A stretch of 64,000 bases of DNA, taken from Akanthomyces muscarius. Lineage: Eukaryota > Ascomycota > Sordariomycetes > Hypocreales > Cordycipitaceae. The notes under the pieces were generated by a model. The model made no database searches and was not told the origin of the DNA. It saw only the letters and a program-made list of their open reading frames with translations. Positions 10,875 through 23,714 of this stretch are shown piece after piece. Every line of letters begins with the position of its first letter. The first letter of the stretch is position 1. The DNA lies in assembly GCF_028009165.1 (NCBI RefSeq), contig NC_079244.1, positions 1,178,001-1,242,000 on the forward strand, read 5' to 3'. The translations under genes and the position numbers were made by a program.

Positions 10875-11967
10875 ATGACTAGTATTAAATTACCTGAGCC
10901 ATTTGCCAGGATTCCCAGGCAAGACTTCTTGTTTGGACCCTCTCCCATTCAGGCGTTACCCCGCATATCGGCAGCACTCGGCAACAAGGTCAATGTCTAT
11001 GCCAAACGGGAGGACTGCAATTCCGGCTTCGCCTATGGAGGAAACAAGACCCGAAAGCTAGAGTACTTTTAGACCCTAACCTGACAAGTCCCGTGCTAAA
11101 TATCATCTGTGCAGATATCTGGCGGCCGAAGCCTTGGCGCAGGGTTGCGATACCCTTGTATCCATCGGCGGCATCCAGTCAAACCATACCAGGCAGGTGT
11201 CTGCGGTTGCCGCTCACCTCGGACTAAAGGCCGCTACCATCCAAGAGCACTGGGTCGACTGGCGGGACCGGGGCTACGAAAAGGTCGGCAATATTCAGCT
11301 GTCCCGGCTCATGGGCGCCGACGTGCGGCTCGACGCCTCTGCGTTTGGCATAGAGCACAAGACAACCCTGGCGAACCTCCAGGCCGAGATCGAAGCGGCT
11401 GGAGGCAAGCCGTACTACATCCCCGCCGGCGCGTCCGACCACCCGCTGGGCGGGCTGGGATTTGCGCGATGGGCTTTCGAGGTGGAAGCCCAAGAAAAAG
11501 CCATGGGTGTCTTCTTCGACACCATCATTGTCTGCGCCGTGACGGGCTCGACCATGGCCGGCATGGTGGCGGGCTTTAAGCTGTGCCAGGCAGCGTGCGG
11601 ATCGCGCCCGCGGCGGATCGTGGGCATTGATGCGTCAGGCAAGCCCCGGCAGACGTTTGATCAGGTGCTGCGCATCGCCAAATTCACGGCGGCCAAGATT
11701 GGGCTGAGCGAGGACGATATTACGGACGCTGACATTGTCCTCGACGAGCGGTATCATGCTGGCATCTATGGCATTCCCGACGAGACGACCATTGCGGCTA
11801 TAAAGTTTGGCGCTCAGACGGAGGCCTTCATCACGGACCCCGTATACGAAGGCAAAAGCCTTGCAGGCATGATGGACATGATTAGGAAAGGAGAGATTTC
11901 GAGAGGTAACGTGCTGTACGCTCATTTGGGAGGGCAGCTGGCGCTGAATGCGTACACTGAGATGTAG
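10875..11967 (+). CDS. acdS: 1-aminocyclopropane-1-carboxylate (ACC) deaminase
   Basis: Exons 10875-11062 and 11115-11967, 346 residues. The 52-bp intron (donor GTACTT, acceptor GTGCAG) splits a Glu codon and restores [16 protein letters not shown]. Lys58 in that motif is the expected PLP-binding lysine, and Ser85 in GGIQSNHTR is the expected catalytic serine. Tyr307-Glu308 in [11 protein letters not shown] and Leu334 in YAHLGG match residues reported to separate true ACC deaminases from D-cysteine desulfhydrases. The enzyme converts ACC, the ethylene precursor, to 2-oxobutanoate and ammonia. In plant-associated fungi it is linked to lowering plant ethylene. No targeting signal is visible, so it is probably cytosolic. 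The family is mainly bacterial, and an old transfer into fungi is the usual view; the intron shows it is settled in this genome. Confidence 0.94.
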
Positions 11968-14798
11968 TTGGGCGAGATGCAGGCACTTGCAGGTCGACTT
12001 GATACAAGCAGCACAGCCCAACGTATCAGTGTGGCGAGTCAATATATTCAAATAAAATAATTACAACATCCATAGTTTTTTCTTTCAGGTTTTCCCGGGG
12101 GCTTTATTCTATTAAGAATAAATCCTCGTTGTTGATTTGTATATTGGTGGCGCTGCGAGGGGTGGTTAGATTTCAGTTCACTTCCATGTTGCTTGCCAAA
12201 CACAGTTCTCCACCAGGCTCCTTTTTCTGCTAGACGAATCCAATGCCAAGGGAAAAAAAATACGGATGAGAGCCCCAAAGGCCCAAGACAAGTGCCCAGT
12301 AGGAGTCCCTGGCGGCTAGAGTACTCCGTACTCAGTATAGTGATCGAATTGAGTTGGTCCCAAGAGATTAAACAGCTGGCCCGTGCGACGTAGGGAGCGC
12401 GGGAAGTTGTCGCAATTTACAGGAGATGAGCAGATGGCAGGTTGGGGTGTCTCGTTTCGGGCAGGGCTACTGGAAGCCGACAGTGGAATCTGCGGCCTGG
12501 ACCTGTTTCTGCAGATGTGATTGACCAGGGCATCTTGCGCGGCTTGGCGGGTGCGTGGGAGAGCCGCCTCATTTGCCATGTCTGATGAGCCCAACCGTAG
12601 TCAGCGAGCCGTTTTATTGCCTTGAGCCAGCCTTTTTAGGCTTAGAGACCCAATGACCTTTCATTGTCTTTTACCCTCCGTGTTTGTCCAGTAATTAGCA
12701 GGGTCACACGATCAGAAGAGTAATCAGGGCTGACGGTGACCTGGCCTGCCTGGCTTTAGATACGAGCGTGGCTAGAAAGTACTGGTAAGAACAGCGAGGT
12801 GCTTTGGCACGGAGCCTAGGTAGGAAGGGAGGGGCTTTGTTCGCTGATTGAGGTTGGGAGGGCTCCGAAGCAGCCCGGGCGTTCTGTTTTCAATGTGGCC
12901 GGTTCTCCATGCGATGAACCAAGCCGTTTGTCTGGCAGTGTGTGGGCTAAGAGCGCAGGCGAGGTGTAACCCGCATCGTTTGGCACTGTCCTGTGTCAAA
13001 GCGAGAGGCCGATGTGCAAATAGCCCTCGCAGCGTTCAGCGGTCACTGGCGCTAGTCGCACTGTGCAGCGTAGCGACGTTTACGACAGCCTTCAGCGCCA
13101 GTGTGCGCCATCAGACGAGCACAAGAGGAGGAGAACAACGTGCTGGCTCCACAGTACGGGCACGGCTCGTGGCAGTACCCCACACAGTACATCATGATCC
13201 AAGCGGCGGTTGGTATTACAGCATGGAATTGGGCAGTGCGGGGCAAAGGAAGACGAGAAGGTGAGTTAGTTGTCAACGCTGTCTGATGAGGTGGTCAGTC
13301 GCAGCTGGTGGTATTCGTCTCAATGCATAGAGTAGTCGCCATCTGAATGATGTTCGGCCAAGGTCTGCTGCGACGGCTGGTGCAATATGGTAGTGGCGTG
13401 GCACAGAGGCCGGTACTTTGGCTGCGACTACCTCGGCGCCCATGAGCGCACAGCACCAGCTAGACATGCGACACGAGAGCCGTCAACGCAGCTGAGATTG
13501 AGTCGGGCAAGAGTCTGCACGCGAGGCAGCGGATCCGATGGTGCGCATAAAGACCCAGCTGTCTGTGCAACAGAGCGTGTACCTTAGGTACGGAGTGGGC
13601 ATCATCGTGACCCGAGTATTCATTCAAGCAGCACCAACAGTTGGCGTTCGGCGTGACTCTTTTCAGCTTCAAAAGAAGAAAGGCGGCGCCTGAAAGCCCT
13701 CACAAGTCGCAGCCCACTAACAGGACAGCTTGCAGTGTTTGCTGGACGCTGCTGGTGCTCCGCGGCTGCTTCCATTTAACCCCGAAAACCCCACCCCGCC
13801 GCCTGTTCAGTGGCCCAGTGCACGCGCTGTGAATGAGCCTAGCCCTTGGTCACCCAGGCTGTCACTGGCTAGTGCACCACCGCAGGCTGCTGATTCCTTT
13901 ATGGTAAATTATCTTAATAATTCCTTTAAATCCTCTGGTTCGTCAGCTGCCCCCTCTCTCGTCTCCTCTGTTAGTGGGCATCTGGTGTGTGTGGCTCAAA
14001 AGTAATTAGTGGATGGATGGTGAGTGCCAACCTACGCCTGTCTCGCCGCCACTCTGCCTTCATTGACTGACCTGAATGGGGTGGTCCCAGTTATCAGACT
14101 TGCTTCCACACTTCAACCGCTCCGACCTGCATTTCGAGATCCCCATGCTGGACCGGCGTTCTCTGACGACTCTACCTCGACATTGCCCGCCGCCCATCCA
14201 ACGATCAGCCATTTCTCTCCCGGCCATTTTTTTTATTGGCTGCAGCGTTTCTCAATCCAAGAGATCAGCGCACGCCAGTCTTCGTCCGAGATCCTGGCGC
14301 CTGCTGTCTTGGACCCTCCGGGTAAACCCCCTTTTGTCTGCCCGCTGCGACACCCGTTCGATCTCGACTCGCCGCGCCTGTGAGCTTCTTTTTGCCTCCC
14401 AGCCACCCATCACCAGCCGCTGGTCCCGGCGTTGACTCGAATCCGATCTCATTGGCCGCTGTGCAGCCTTCGTCTTGTTCGCTGTAGCCTACAATTATCC
14501 CTTTCGTGGCCGAGTCTGGAGGCGGGACCCCTCGATCACGCTTGATCAATTTGCCTCTGCTCTGGCAGTGCCACCTCGCCGCCAATCTACACAGGACTGA
14601 TTTCGTCGCCTCCGACACTACATGCTGATAAATGCACTGCACCCCGTCGGCCGCTACAAGAATCCAGCGGGATCAAGCAACGTATCTGCACCTCGCAGCC
14701 TCGTCCGGTCCTTTGACCGGTCTTGACACTTTTCCCTGTAGCTGCTCGCCACCCGCCGCTGCTACCTGTGAGCCATTCAGCCCGGGTCTGCATTCTTG
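11968..14798. other. Long gene-free stretch before the nucleotidyltransferase gene
   Basis: 2.8 kb with no supported gene. Open frames here lack ATG starts or recognisable sequence. The last 800 bases are C/T-rich, as expected of a fungal promoter or 5' leader. Part may be the leader of the gene starting at 14799, possibly with an untranslated intron. Confidence 0.45.
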
Positions 14799-17700
14799 AT
14801 GGAGAACCGGCCGTCGACGTCCGAATCCAAACAGTCTTATCCCGCACAGGTTTGGAGCACCCCGGCCACGGCAACACCAGGCTCCAAGAACACAGCTGCT
14901 GCCGATCGACCTCAGGAAGCCTCGACCGCGCAGACAGTCCCCTTCCCGACGCATCTCGAGTTTCTTCCTCTTTGGATCCCTCAGCAGTCAAATATATACC
15001 ACGCACAGCTTCTTCACTACAACAAACTCATCTCGCCAACGAGGGGTGGTGGCCTGCAGACGCCGCCACTCCCTCCTGTTGTCACCTTGCCTCCCGTCCA
15101 GGCCGCGCCGAGATCGCGTACTTCTAGTAGGGCATCGCTGAAAGAACACACGCCTGGCAAGTCGACCACGTCATCGGGAAATGGGAGCCGATCGAGTCAG
15201 AACTTCGAAAAGAACCGTTTGGTTATAACCTCCAAAGACGCTCCGGCCAAGATGCCTGCCAGGCAAGGGGCGGAGTCGTCCAAAAACTGGGCGCAGAGAA
15301 CTGCGGTCCTCTCTACATCGCCTCAGGGCCAGACGCACTCGAGTTCGGTCCCTTCCACGCCCCACCAGCACGCGAGACAGTTTTCTTTCGAATCTCGCGA
15401 TCCCTCTCCCAATGCCGGTACGAACCACTCACCACGCTCCGCCTACTCGGAAACGAATAGCACTCTGCCTTCCCTGCGTCCTTTGCCACCGCGCCTCGGC
15501 GGATGCAAATATGAGACTTCCCAAATCAATTCCAGAAGGAGAATACCATACTCTGTTGGCAGTGATCGCCTAGAGAAGCTCGATATGCGAACTGTGGCCC
15601 CCAAGCTTGGCGAAGAGGAGGAAGAAAAACTGTCCAAGGACATGAAAGAGATGTACGACAAGCTGCTTCCAACAGATCAAGTCGAAAAGAATCGAAAACG
15701 ATTGGTTGAGAAGCTCGAGAAAATCTTCAACGAGGAATGGCCAGGCCACGATATCAAGGTTCATCTATTCGGATCTTCTGGCAATCTACTCTGCTCAGAT
15801 TCTTCCGATGTAGACATTTGCATCACCACGGCTTGGCGCGAGCTGGAAGGCGTCTGCATCATTGCTGACCTGCTTGCTCGACGAGGAATGGAAAAGGTTG
15901 TTTGCATCTCTGCCGCCAAAGTCCCGATCGTCAAGATTTGGGATCCCGAACTTGGCCTTGCTTGCGACATGAACGTCAACAATACAGTCGCGCTCGAAAA
16001 TACTCGAATGGTTCGCACATACGTCGAGGCTGACCCTCGAGTAAGGAAACTGGCAATGATAATAAAGTATTGGACAAGAAGACGAATAGTCAATGACGCT
16101 GGTGAGTATACGCGCGCAGGACGCCCGACAGGAAGACGCTAACCTGGCTCCAGCATTCGGTGGTACGCTAAGTTCATATACTTGGATATGCTTGATTATT
16201 GCCTTTCTACAGCTTCGTAACCCGGCCGTTCTCCCCGCCCTGCATCAGTTACCATACAAGTTACCTAAGCCTGACGGCTCCGTCGGCGATTTTGCCGACA
16301 ACATGAAGAAAATCAAGGGCTTCGGCAACAAGAATAAATCCTCGGAAGCCGAACTACTGTTCCAGTTTTTTCGATTTTATGCACACGAATTTGATTACGA
16401 TAAGCACGTCCTATCCGTGAGACTCGGTCGAATTATGACGAAATCCGATAAGAAATGGAATTACGCATTGAACAATCAACTCTGTGTAGAGGAACCGTTC
16501 AACACGACAAGAAACCTGGGAAATACAGCCGACGAATACTCTTTTCGTGGCCTACACCTTGAACTTCGAAGAGCATTCGATCTCATTTCTCAGGGAAAGC
16601 TACCTGAAGCTTGCGAGCAGTTTGTGTTTCCCAAAGAAGAACGTGTCTCGTTTCGACCTGCGCCTCAGCCTCGCCCTGTACTGCTGCGAAGCTCATCGCA
16701 ATCGCAGCCTAGCCGAGGTGGTCGTGGCAATCATAGAGGAAATCGCCACAACAACAACTTTCGCGGCGGGGGATCTAACAGACGTGCCTCATCCAGTGTG
16801 CCGGCGGCCTACGATGCCAACATGTTTATTGCGCCTGTAAATATGGCGCAGGACCTAGGTCAATGGTACCAAAATCCTCAATTTCCGTTTCAGTATACTC
16901 AACAAGATTTGATCACTCAGATGGCGTATCAGCAGCAGCTCAATCTCTACGCAAATTCGCCCGCTTTCCTACAACACCAGAATATGAGCCAGCAGCAGCA
17001 GAGAATGTCTGGCAGCTCAAGCTCCGGTCAGCAATCGTCAGATCGCTCCCGAACGAATTCGTTTGATACTGCGCCTACGTCGGCCCCTATCCGACCCGAG
17101 ATATATATGTATAATATGGGCCTAGGTCCTGCATTCTACCAGCCTGTTGCGCAAGGCTATGGTACTTATCCCTCCTCACCGGTGACGACGAGCCATTCCA
17201 CACAGGACTTCCGGCGGTCATTACATAGATCAGCTGCTGCGGACGCCGGCAGCACTTCCAACAGCTCATTGAGATCTCAATCTCAGCCCGCATCTCGCTC
17301 ACAGACCCAAGCCACGCCTCAATTACCAGCTTCCTATAGTATGACGGGGCAGCCAGCCGCAAGCCCGTCCATTCACATGCCAAAGAGTGCAAACGGAGTA
17401 CCGATTCCGAGCTTCATTTCCGACGACACTGATTTTGACGAGACGCCCAAAGCTACGACCGAGTCCCCGACATCGGATGATGCTCAATCAAGTGGTTTCT
17501 TCATGGCTAGAAGCCTCAGCCCGACTAAGCAGCGCGTGAGACAGCAGACAGTCCCGACAGGTATTGCCTTTGGTGACATGGCGTCCTCGAGCACTGGCCA
17601 GCGCCGACTTTCCACAGAGCAACTACCCCAGACGTTACTCGACAGAAGGATGAAAAGGGCTTCACGATCACCCTCGCCTCTTGGCCATGCACGTGCGCAT

Positions 17701-18648
17701 TCTGCTGGTACGTCTTCTGCACCACTTCCATCGGCGCCTTTCTCTGGCAACCAGGACAAAGCCAAGGACAACTCGCGACCGCTTGTTGTAAACGGCTCAA
17801 GTGGCAAGACAGCAAATTACAACGCGCCGGCGTTTGTGCCAAACCAAGAGTTTGCATCCCCCAGGCCGTTGGGCTTTGAGAACGCGCTGCAGATTCAGCT
17901 ACCCGCTAGCAACAGTCCGATTGCGACTCATCCCGCGAGCGCAGGGGCGATGGCCGCCGTGCCCATGAACGCGTTCCAGGACTACTCGCCGGTTGTTGCC
18001 AATGGATCGGGCAAGCCAACGACTCTACCCCCAGCAGACGACACCTCGTTCAGGGAGAGAATTGCATCTATGCATCCATACTACCCTGGGTCCACTGGCC
18101 TGCCGCAGGACGGCAAGCCCCATGCCTCGGGAACGAATGCAAGTGCGACAACCGGGTCAAAAGCATCAGCATCTTCACGGCAGCGAGCTTCGGCGAGAAA
18201 CACCTCAGGTGGGCTTATTGCGCCCCTGGACCTGGCCATAGGAGACAACCGCCTAAACAAAGCATCAATGGTAGACATGGCACATCTTTCTCCGGTTTAC
18301 GAGACTCGGACCCCGTCTCCGACAACTCACCGGAAGAATGACAGCGGCTCTGCACACGACATGTCATTGCGGCCGAAACATGGCGGCGGGAGCGAGGCGA
18401 AGAAGTCCCCAGTGGCGGACAAGCACCCGGCCAGCCAAGACAGCCAAAAAGGCAAGAATCAGAAGCCGAATCAAACGACACAGAGATCCAATCCACCGAG
18501 GGAAAATGGACATGTGCGGGGTGCAAAGAGCGAGAGCGATGGCGGCTGGCAGAAAGCTGGGCGCAAAAAGAAGGCCCCGAGTGGCTTGAATGTGTCAAGC
18601 CATGGCGAGCAGCCGCCGAAGAATGAATCGGAGCGCAAAGGCGGCTGA
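14799..18648 (+). CDS. Cid1-family poly(A)/terminal RNA nucleotidyltransferase
   Basis: Exons 14799-16101 and 16154-18648, 1265 residues. The 52-bp intron has donor GTGAGT, a GCTAAC branch site and acceptor CTCCAG, and it joins RRIVNDA to AFGGTLSSYTW. The first 250 residues are Ser/Pro-rich and probably disordered. The nucleotidyltransferase core holds GSSGNLL at about 325-331, followed by Asp337 and Asp339 (DVDICI). The third acidic position is in CDMNVNN. The PAP-associated domain follows and ends with SFRGLHLELRRAFDLIS. The C-terminal 690 residues are Gln/Ser/Pro-rich, with a short RGG-like patch (RGGRGNHRGN) and a basic end. The family adds A or U tails to RNAs for decay or translational control. 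The long tail suggests a Cid1/Cid13-type cytoplasmic or RNP-granule enzyme; this is inference. Confidence 0.9.
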
Positions 18649-20754
18649 TTGTGCGAAGCGCAGATAGCAGACCTGGCACGAAGGCAGTACACGTCTCTGG
18701 CGCATTGTTTTACGCCAGACGACGACGACAGCTAGCATTTTTTTTTAATGAGTTTGTATGCTCATGTGAGATTGGACATTGTTTTTATATCTTTGATTTT
18801 GTGGAACGGAGTTGCGAAGACTATGCATTTGACAGGATTACCATGGCATCACATACGAGAGTCGCAGGGAGGTCAAGGGGATATGAAGGAAGCTGGGAGA
18901 TTGGCAGAGGAACTGGCGCTCATTTAAATGGGAGGCAGGCGTTTGTTATTGAATCCACTTTTGGCGAAGAAGATGACACAGCGAAGATGAAGGTACAGGC
19001 ATTGGCCGAGGCGACTCAAGAGCGACTAAAGGATTTGTTTACAGGTGCCGAGTGCAGAGCGGTATAGAAGGATATTTGCACAAAAGGGGGAAACCTCTAG
19101 CAGGGATATGAAGCAATAGAAACATGAAACATTGATCCAAAAGCGAGCATGATGTTTTACGAGTGAATAGAGTAAATGTGAGGCAGGAGAGCGACGAAAA
19201 GAAGATAGGCTACGAGGCCATCGTGAGGGGTGGAGAGTGAGGTGGGCCGATCGACAAGCGGATGCCGGGATGGCGCGGCTGATATCGTATTGCAGGCTGC
19301 GATATTCAAACGCAGCCCTATCGGAGTGCACAGGCGGGAGGGAGGTTATTAATAGAAGTGCAATTGATGCCGTTAGGCAGCAGCACAGAGGAAGCAGGGC
19401 AGAAAAGGGAAACTGTGCCCTGCAAGAGGCTGGTTGGGGTCGGGGTTATGCATGCGAGGGAGTGAGGCTGAAGCGGCTGAAGGGGGAGGACACTCGATGC
19501 GCTGCTGCGGGAGGCATCATCACGAGCCAAAGTGTGCTGTACTGAGAACGATGCCCGTCTGCCTAGATGCGACGATGTGGTTGCGCTTTTGCCTCTTTGA
19601 AATTATTTGCAGAAGATGTGTCATTGCACGGCGCAGTGCTGAGCAGCGAGCGAATGGGCGCTAGACAATGGCCCCCGCATTTCAAGGATGGGCCCAGCAA
19701 CATTTGATCAGTCGTCCATTTTTTGTTAAACGGCAGCCTTGATGGTGCTCATGTATCAATTTGAAGATGCACGGAATTGGACGTTGAGAGACCAGCGGCC
19801 CCAGCCGGCTGGCATCCTATATTACGCGAGGCCATTTCTCCGGTGTTCCATGGGCCCTCCCTGATTGCGGTGCCAGCTGAGCTGAGCTGCAAGCCCTGTC
19901 GCTGCCTCCCCCACACTCTTTGTCTCTGGACTGCCCCCGCCCGTTTTCTTGTCCTCCACAAAACTCCGACTCTGACCTGACCTCACATCACATTGTCGGC
20001 CGGCTTACTGGTCAGGCGTACTAGTCAACCCCGGGTGTACAATAATCATCAATTTGACCATCTCTGAGCGTTGCCTTGTACCCAACCATTTATCTGGCCA
20101 GCCAACAGTCAACAGTGCACGACGCGCGCCCGTCCAGCATCCGCTTCATCTCATCCCCGTTTGCGCAGTGGGGCGCAAGTTTGAGTCGCACCACCTTTTT
20201 TACCTTTAACTACCAGTAGTTACTGTTAACGTTAGCCTCGTCGTTCCCCCCGTTGCACGCACCTCTCTCTCTCTGTTGTCGATCTCCGTTGTAACCCTTT
20301 CTTCCTTTTTTCCCACTTGTCACCCTCCCCCACTGCGACATTGAATAAGGTGTGCGTTGGACCCTGAATTTTTGTATTTCAAGATACACGCACAGCAGCA
20401 CGTGGAACAAGGCGGCAAAGACGCTTTTGCTGAGAAGCCGCAAGCAACCCTCGGCGTGCCTGGGCTGGCCACCACGCCGACACCACAGGGCTACGGCTGT
20501 GGCGAGTCGCCTGCCAAGAGCGACGGCTGACGCCAACCCCATTCTCTTGTCCGTCCAGTTGCGGATGCGCTGCTGCTGCTCGTTTTTCGCCTCGTCCTAT
20601 TTTCTCCATCCCTTTCTGCAGCGCAAGGACATAGAGTCATGCTCTTTTCGTCGCATGCTGAGCGTCGATGCAACCACTGCTGCACTGAGCCCTTGCGACA
20701 GCCGAGACCAACTCTGCTAGACACTTTTAGCCTCTGAGGCGCTGGTCGCCTGCC
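18649..20754. other. Gene-free region between two same-strand genes
   Basis: 2.1 kb that should hold the 3' region of the nucleotidyltransferase gene and the promoter of the F-box gene. From about 19850 on it is C/T-rich with CT runs near 20262-20275, as in many fungal promoters. No frame with gene-like content was found. Confidence 0.4.
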
Positions 20755-23714
20755 ATGACGAAGCCTAGGACAAACAGCGACAGCGGCGGCCCGTCGGCGC
20801 CGCTGCCCTCCAAATCCTCCCGTCTGGGCTCATTTTCGGCCCTCATTCGGCGCAAAGGCTCTGTCAAGGACTATCCCTACCCGTCACCAGTATGTGTCTA
20901 CAGAACCGCCCGGCCACCGAGGCGCATCGGCGGCGGATTGTGCCGGAGCGCTTGATTCGACTTTTGCGCGTCCCCTCGCTAACACGCTGTAGCACAACAA
21001 ATCTAGCACGATGCCCAGTGAAACCGATCTTGCCGATACCTACACCCTGCGACAGAGTGACTCCACCTCGTTCCACGAACCCGAGAGCCATGGCCGCGAG
21101 CTGCAATCCCTCGTCCAGCGCATGCGCGCCGCGCCCTCTGCGCCCAGCCACGTCGACCAGGCGTACAAGGAATTTCTCAAAGTCAAGGATAGATGTACCA
21201 CGCTTTGTCTTTCCATCATGCAGGACGAGATCAAGCCTCCCCGCGTCTCTCTCAACGCCAACGAGACGCTCCTGCGCCAAGATTCATACACGGACTCGCC
21301 GCGCAGCCCCGGCATGCTCGACAACCGCAGCTCCTTTAGCGGAAAGAGCCTGGCCGAGGTCGTTTCAGCCAATGGCGCCACCAGGCTCGGGATACACGGC
21401 GCGGAACTCTGGATGGGTCCGATCCGCGACTGGAAAGCCTGCGTGGAGGCGCTTAATGAAGCTTTCAGAACAAGCTTGGCAGATACATACAAGGCTTACG
21501 AGAAAGACGCCACGCATGAGATGATCGAGTCCCTGTTTCATAATAAAAGGTTTCGACGCGACGCGGTCACGCGCATGCGCAACGCGTCCGTGACCAGGGT
21601 GCTTGCCCCCGACCCTCAATTCGTGAGTCTAGGCGACATCTTTTGGTCTCTGCGACGATGCTAACATCATGTAGTTTCCCAAATATGAAATCAGATTTAG
21701 AAATTATGAAAAGGCGAAGCAGGAACTGCTCGACGTTCGACAAATCGTTCAGACCGCCGAGTCGGGAATTGCGCCGTCCCGAGAAGTCCGAGAATTTCCC
21801 ATATCGGAGCGCGGCGATGCAGTCTTGGAATTTGCAAACACCCATGCGGGCTGCTCGCCCGAGGATCCGGTTCTCCGATTCCGTGTGTCATCCTACATGC
21901 TGGCCGAGACGTCGCCGATTTTTGCACGCATGTTCTCTGGTCATGCGAGCAGCCTTCATCTGCACGAGGCCGAAGACATAACGGCGCACCTACCTCCGCC
22001 ACCATCCAAATATTACTGCAAGGACGACACAGAGACCTGGCTATATCGTATGCCACAGCGAGAAACGAATAGCCTGAGATCTCTTGAGATTCTTTTGCAT
22101 GCAGCGCACATGCACAATGAGAATGTACCACGGGATATTAGCTTTGACCAATTTGTGGCTATTGCAGAATGCTCAATACGATACAAGAGCACCTCCCCTC
22201 TGGAACTGATGGTGGAGCACAGATGGCTGCCGCAGTGGATGCATCGTGGCGCGGATGATATGCCGGACGGGCTTCTCATCATAAGCTACGCATTTGGCTC
22301 ACGCGGCTTATTCAGTAGGATGTCCAAGAGCGCCATTTTGCATCTGGTGGACGAGAAGGACTTGCAAAGCAAACCGTGGCCCCAAAAGATACGAGACAAA
22401 ATTTGGGCTGTGCGCTCCGCCAAGATTGCGCAGCTTCACGATTGCTGCACAGCGGCGCTGCAAGAATATACAAAACCTCCGACAAGCGAGCCCACGGTAG
22501 CCGCGGAGACGGAAGACCCCCCCCCCACCATCTGGGGAAGTTTGGGCACCGTCGCACCGCAGAACCCGACACTGGCTCTCACAACGACGCCGAGGTGTCC
22601 CAAAGGAAGCCACTGGTGCGACGCGACCAATCTCGGCTGGCTCATGATGGTTTTCAACAATATGAATATGCTTCCCACTGTCATGCAGTCCAAGGCTCTG
22701 ACCGGGGAGCCAGAGGTGCCGTTTGCGGCAAAAAGCGTGGCTCAAATCGTGGACCTGCTGCGACTGCTGCCCAGCCCTCCGGCCCCCGTGCATCGCGGTG
22801 GTGTCTGCGACCCCATCCCATCATTTCGAACCGCGGTGGCAGATATCTACAACAGCGTGACCGGTCTTACCCTTTTCGACATTAGCGGAAAGAGTCACGG
22901 CTGGGCCCTGTCGAAGCATGCCATGTCGGAGCCGCAATCGCAGGTCGCCACGGGACTCGGGCGCATGGCCGCCCCAAACGACGGTTACACCGTTGCGGCC
23001 GAATTTCCAGAAAGTGTCTTGCTGCAGATAATGGGCGAGATTGCCGACCTTGCGGACCTCCACGCCGCAGCTCGCGTCAACCGTGCTTTTTATGAGACGT
23101 ACAAGACGTATGAGCTGCTGCTGATGCGCAACATTCTCCGCGTGGGCAAGATCCGCGGCGGCTCGCTCATACACCGCGTGCCGCTCACCATTAACAATGC
23201 TGAGGACAAGATCCGGAAATCAGAGTCGGATCTCTTGAAAGACCGCATGATTGACGACAGGACAGACTCGGCGACGCTGGATAGCGATGACGACGAACGT
23301 ACTACAGACTCGGACAGTGACCTCGAAAGTGACGAGATGCCCGTGGCGGCCACCCCCGCGGAGCCATGCGACGAGCCTCAGGGCGCACCACTGATGCAAG
23401 CTAGCGACGTGGTCAACTCGGTACTGTCGAGCTTAGCGTCTGCGCAACGAAGTGTATCACCGGACGCAGAAGAGGACGATGATGGGGATCTGTACGAGGC
23501 GCCGATGACGGATGCAGAGGCGCGACGGATCCTGTGGCCTGACGACTACGACGAGCCTGCCACGCCCAGGGCCGTCAGCCACGCGCAAGACCAGATCGAC
23601 CAGAGTCTGCGGGAGAAGTTTTTGCTCGACGACAGGCTGGTCACGGAAGGGCTAGAGGATAAGACGCTGATGCTCGTCAATGAGAAGCGGCTCTTGCATG
23701 AGACGGCAAAATAA
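20755..23714 (+). CDS. BTB-like and F-box domain protein
   Basis: Three exons: 20755-20889, 20993-21622 and 21675-23714, giving 934 residues. Intron 1 (GTATGT to GCTGTAG, with GCTAAC branch) and intron 2 (GTGAGT to ATGTAG, with GCTAAC branch) are both phase 0. The N-terminus is disordered with a basic Ser-rich patch, then a helical region (about 60-270). A BTB/POZ-like fold follows from about 290: GDAVLEFANTH, then RVSSYMLAETSPIFARMFSG. An F-box-like helix bundle lies at about 697-740 (EFPESVLLQIMGEIADLADL). The C-terminal 170 residues are acidic and disordered. F-box proteins link substrates to SCF ubiquitin ligases, and BTB domains bind Cul3 or dimerise. This combination points to a ubiquitin-ligase adaptor of unknown target. 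Confidence 0.8.
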
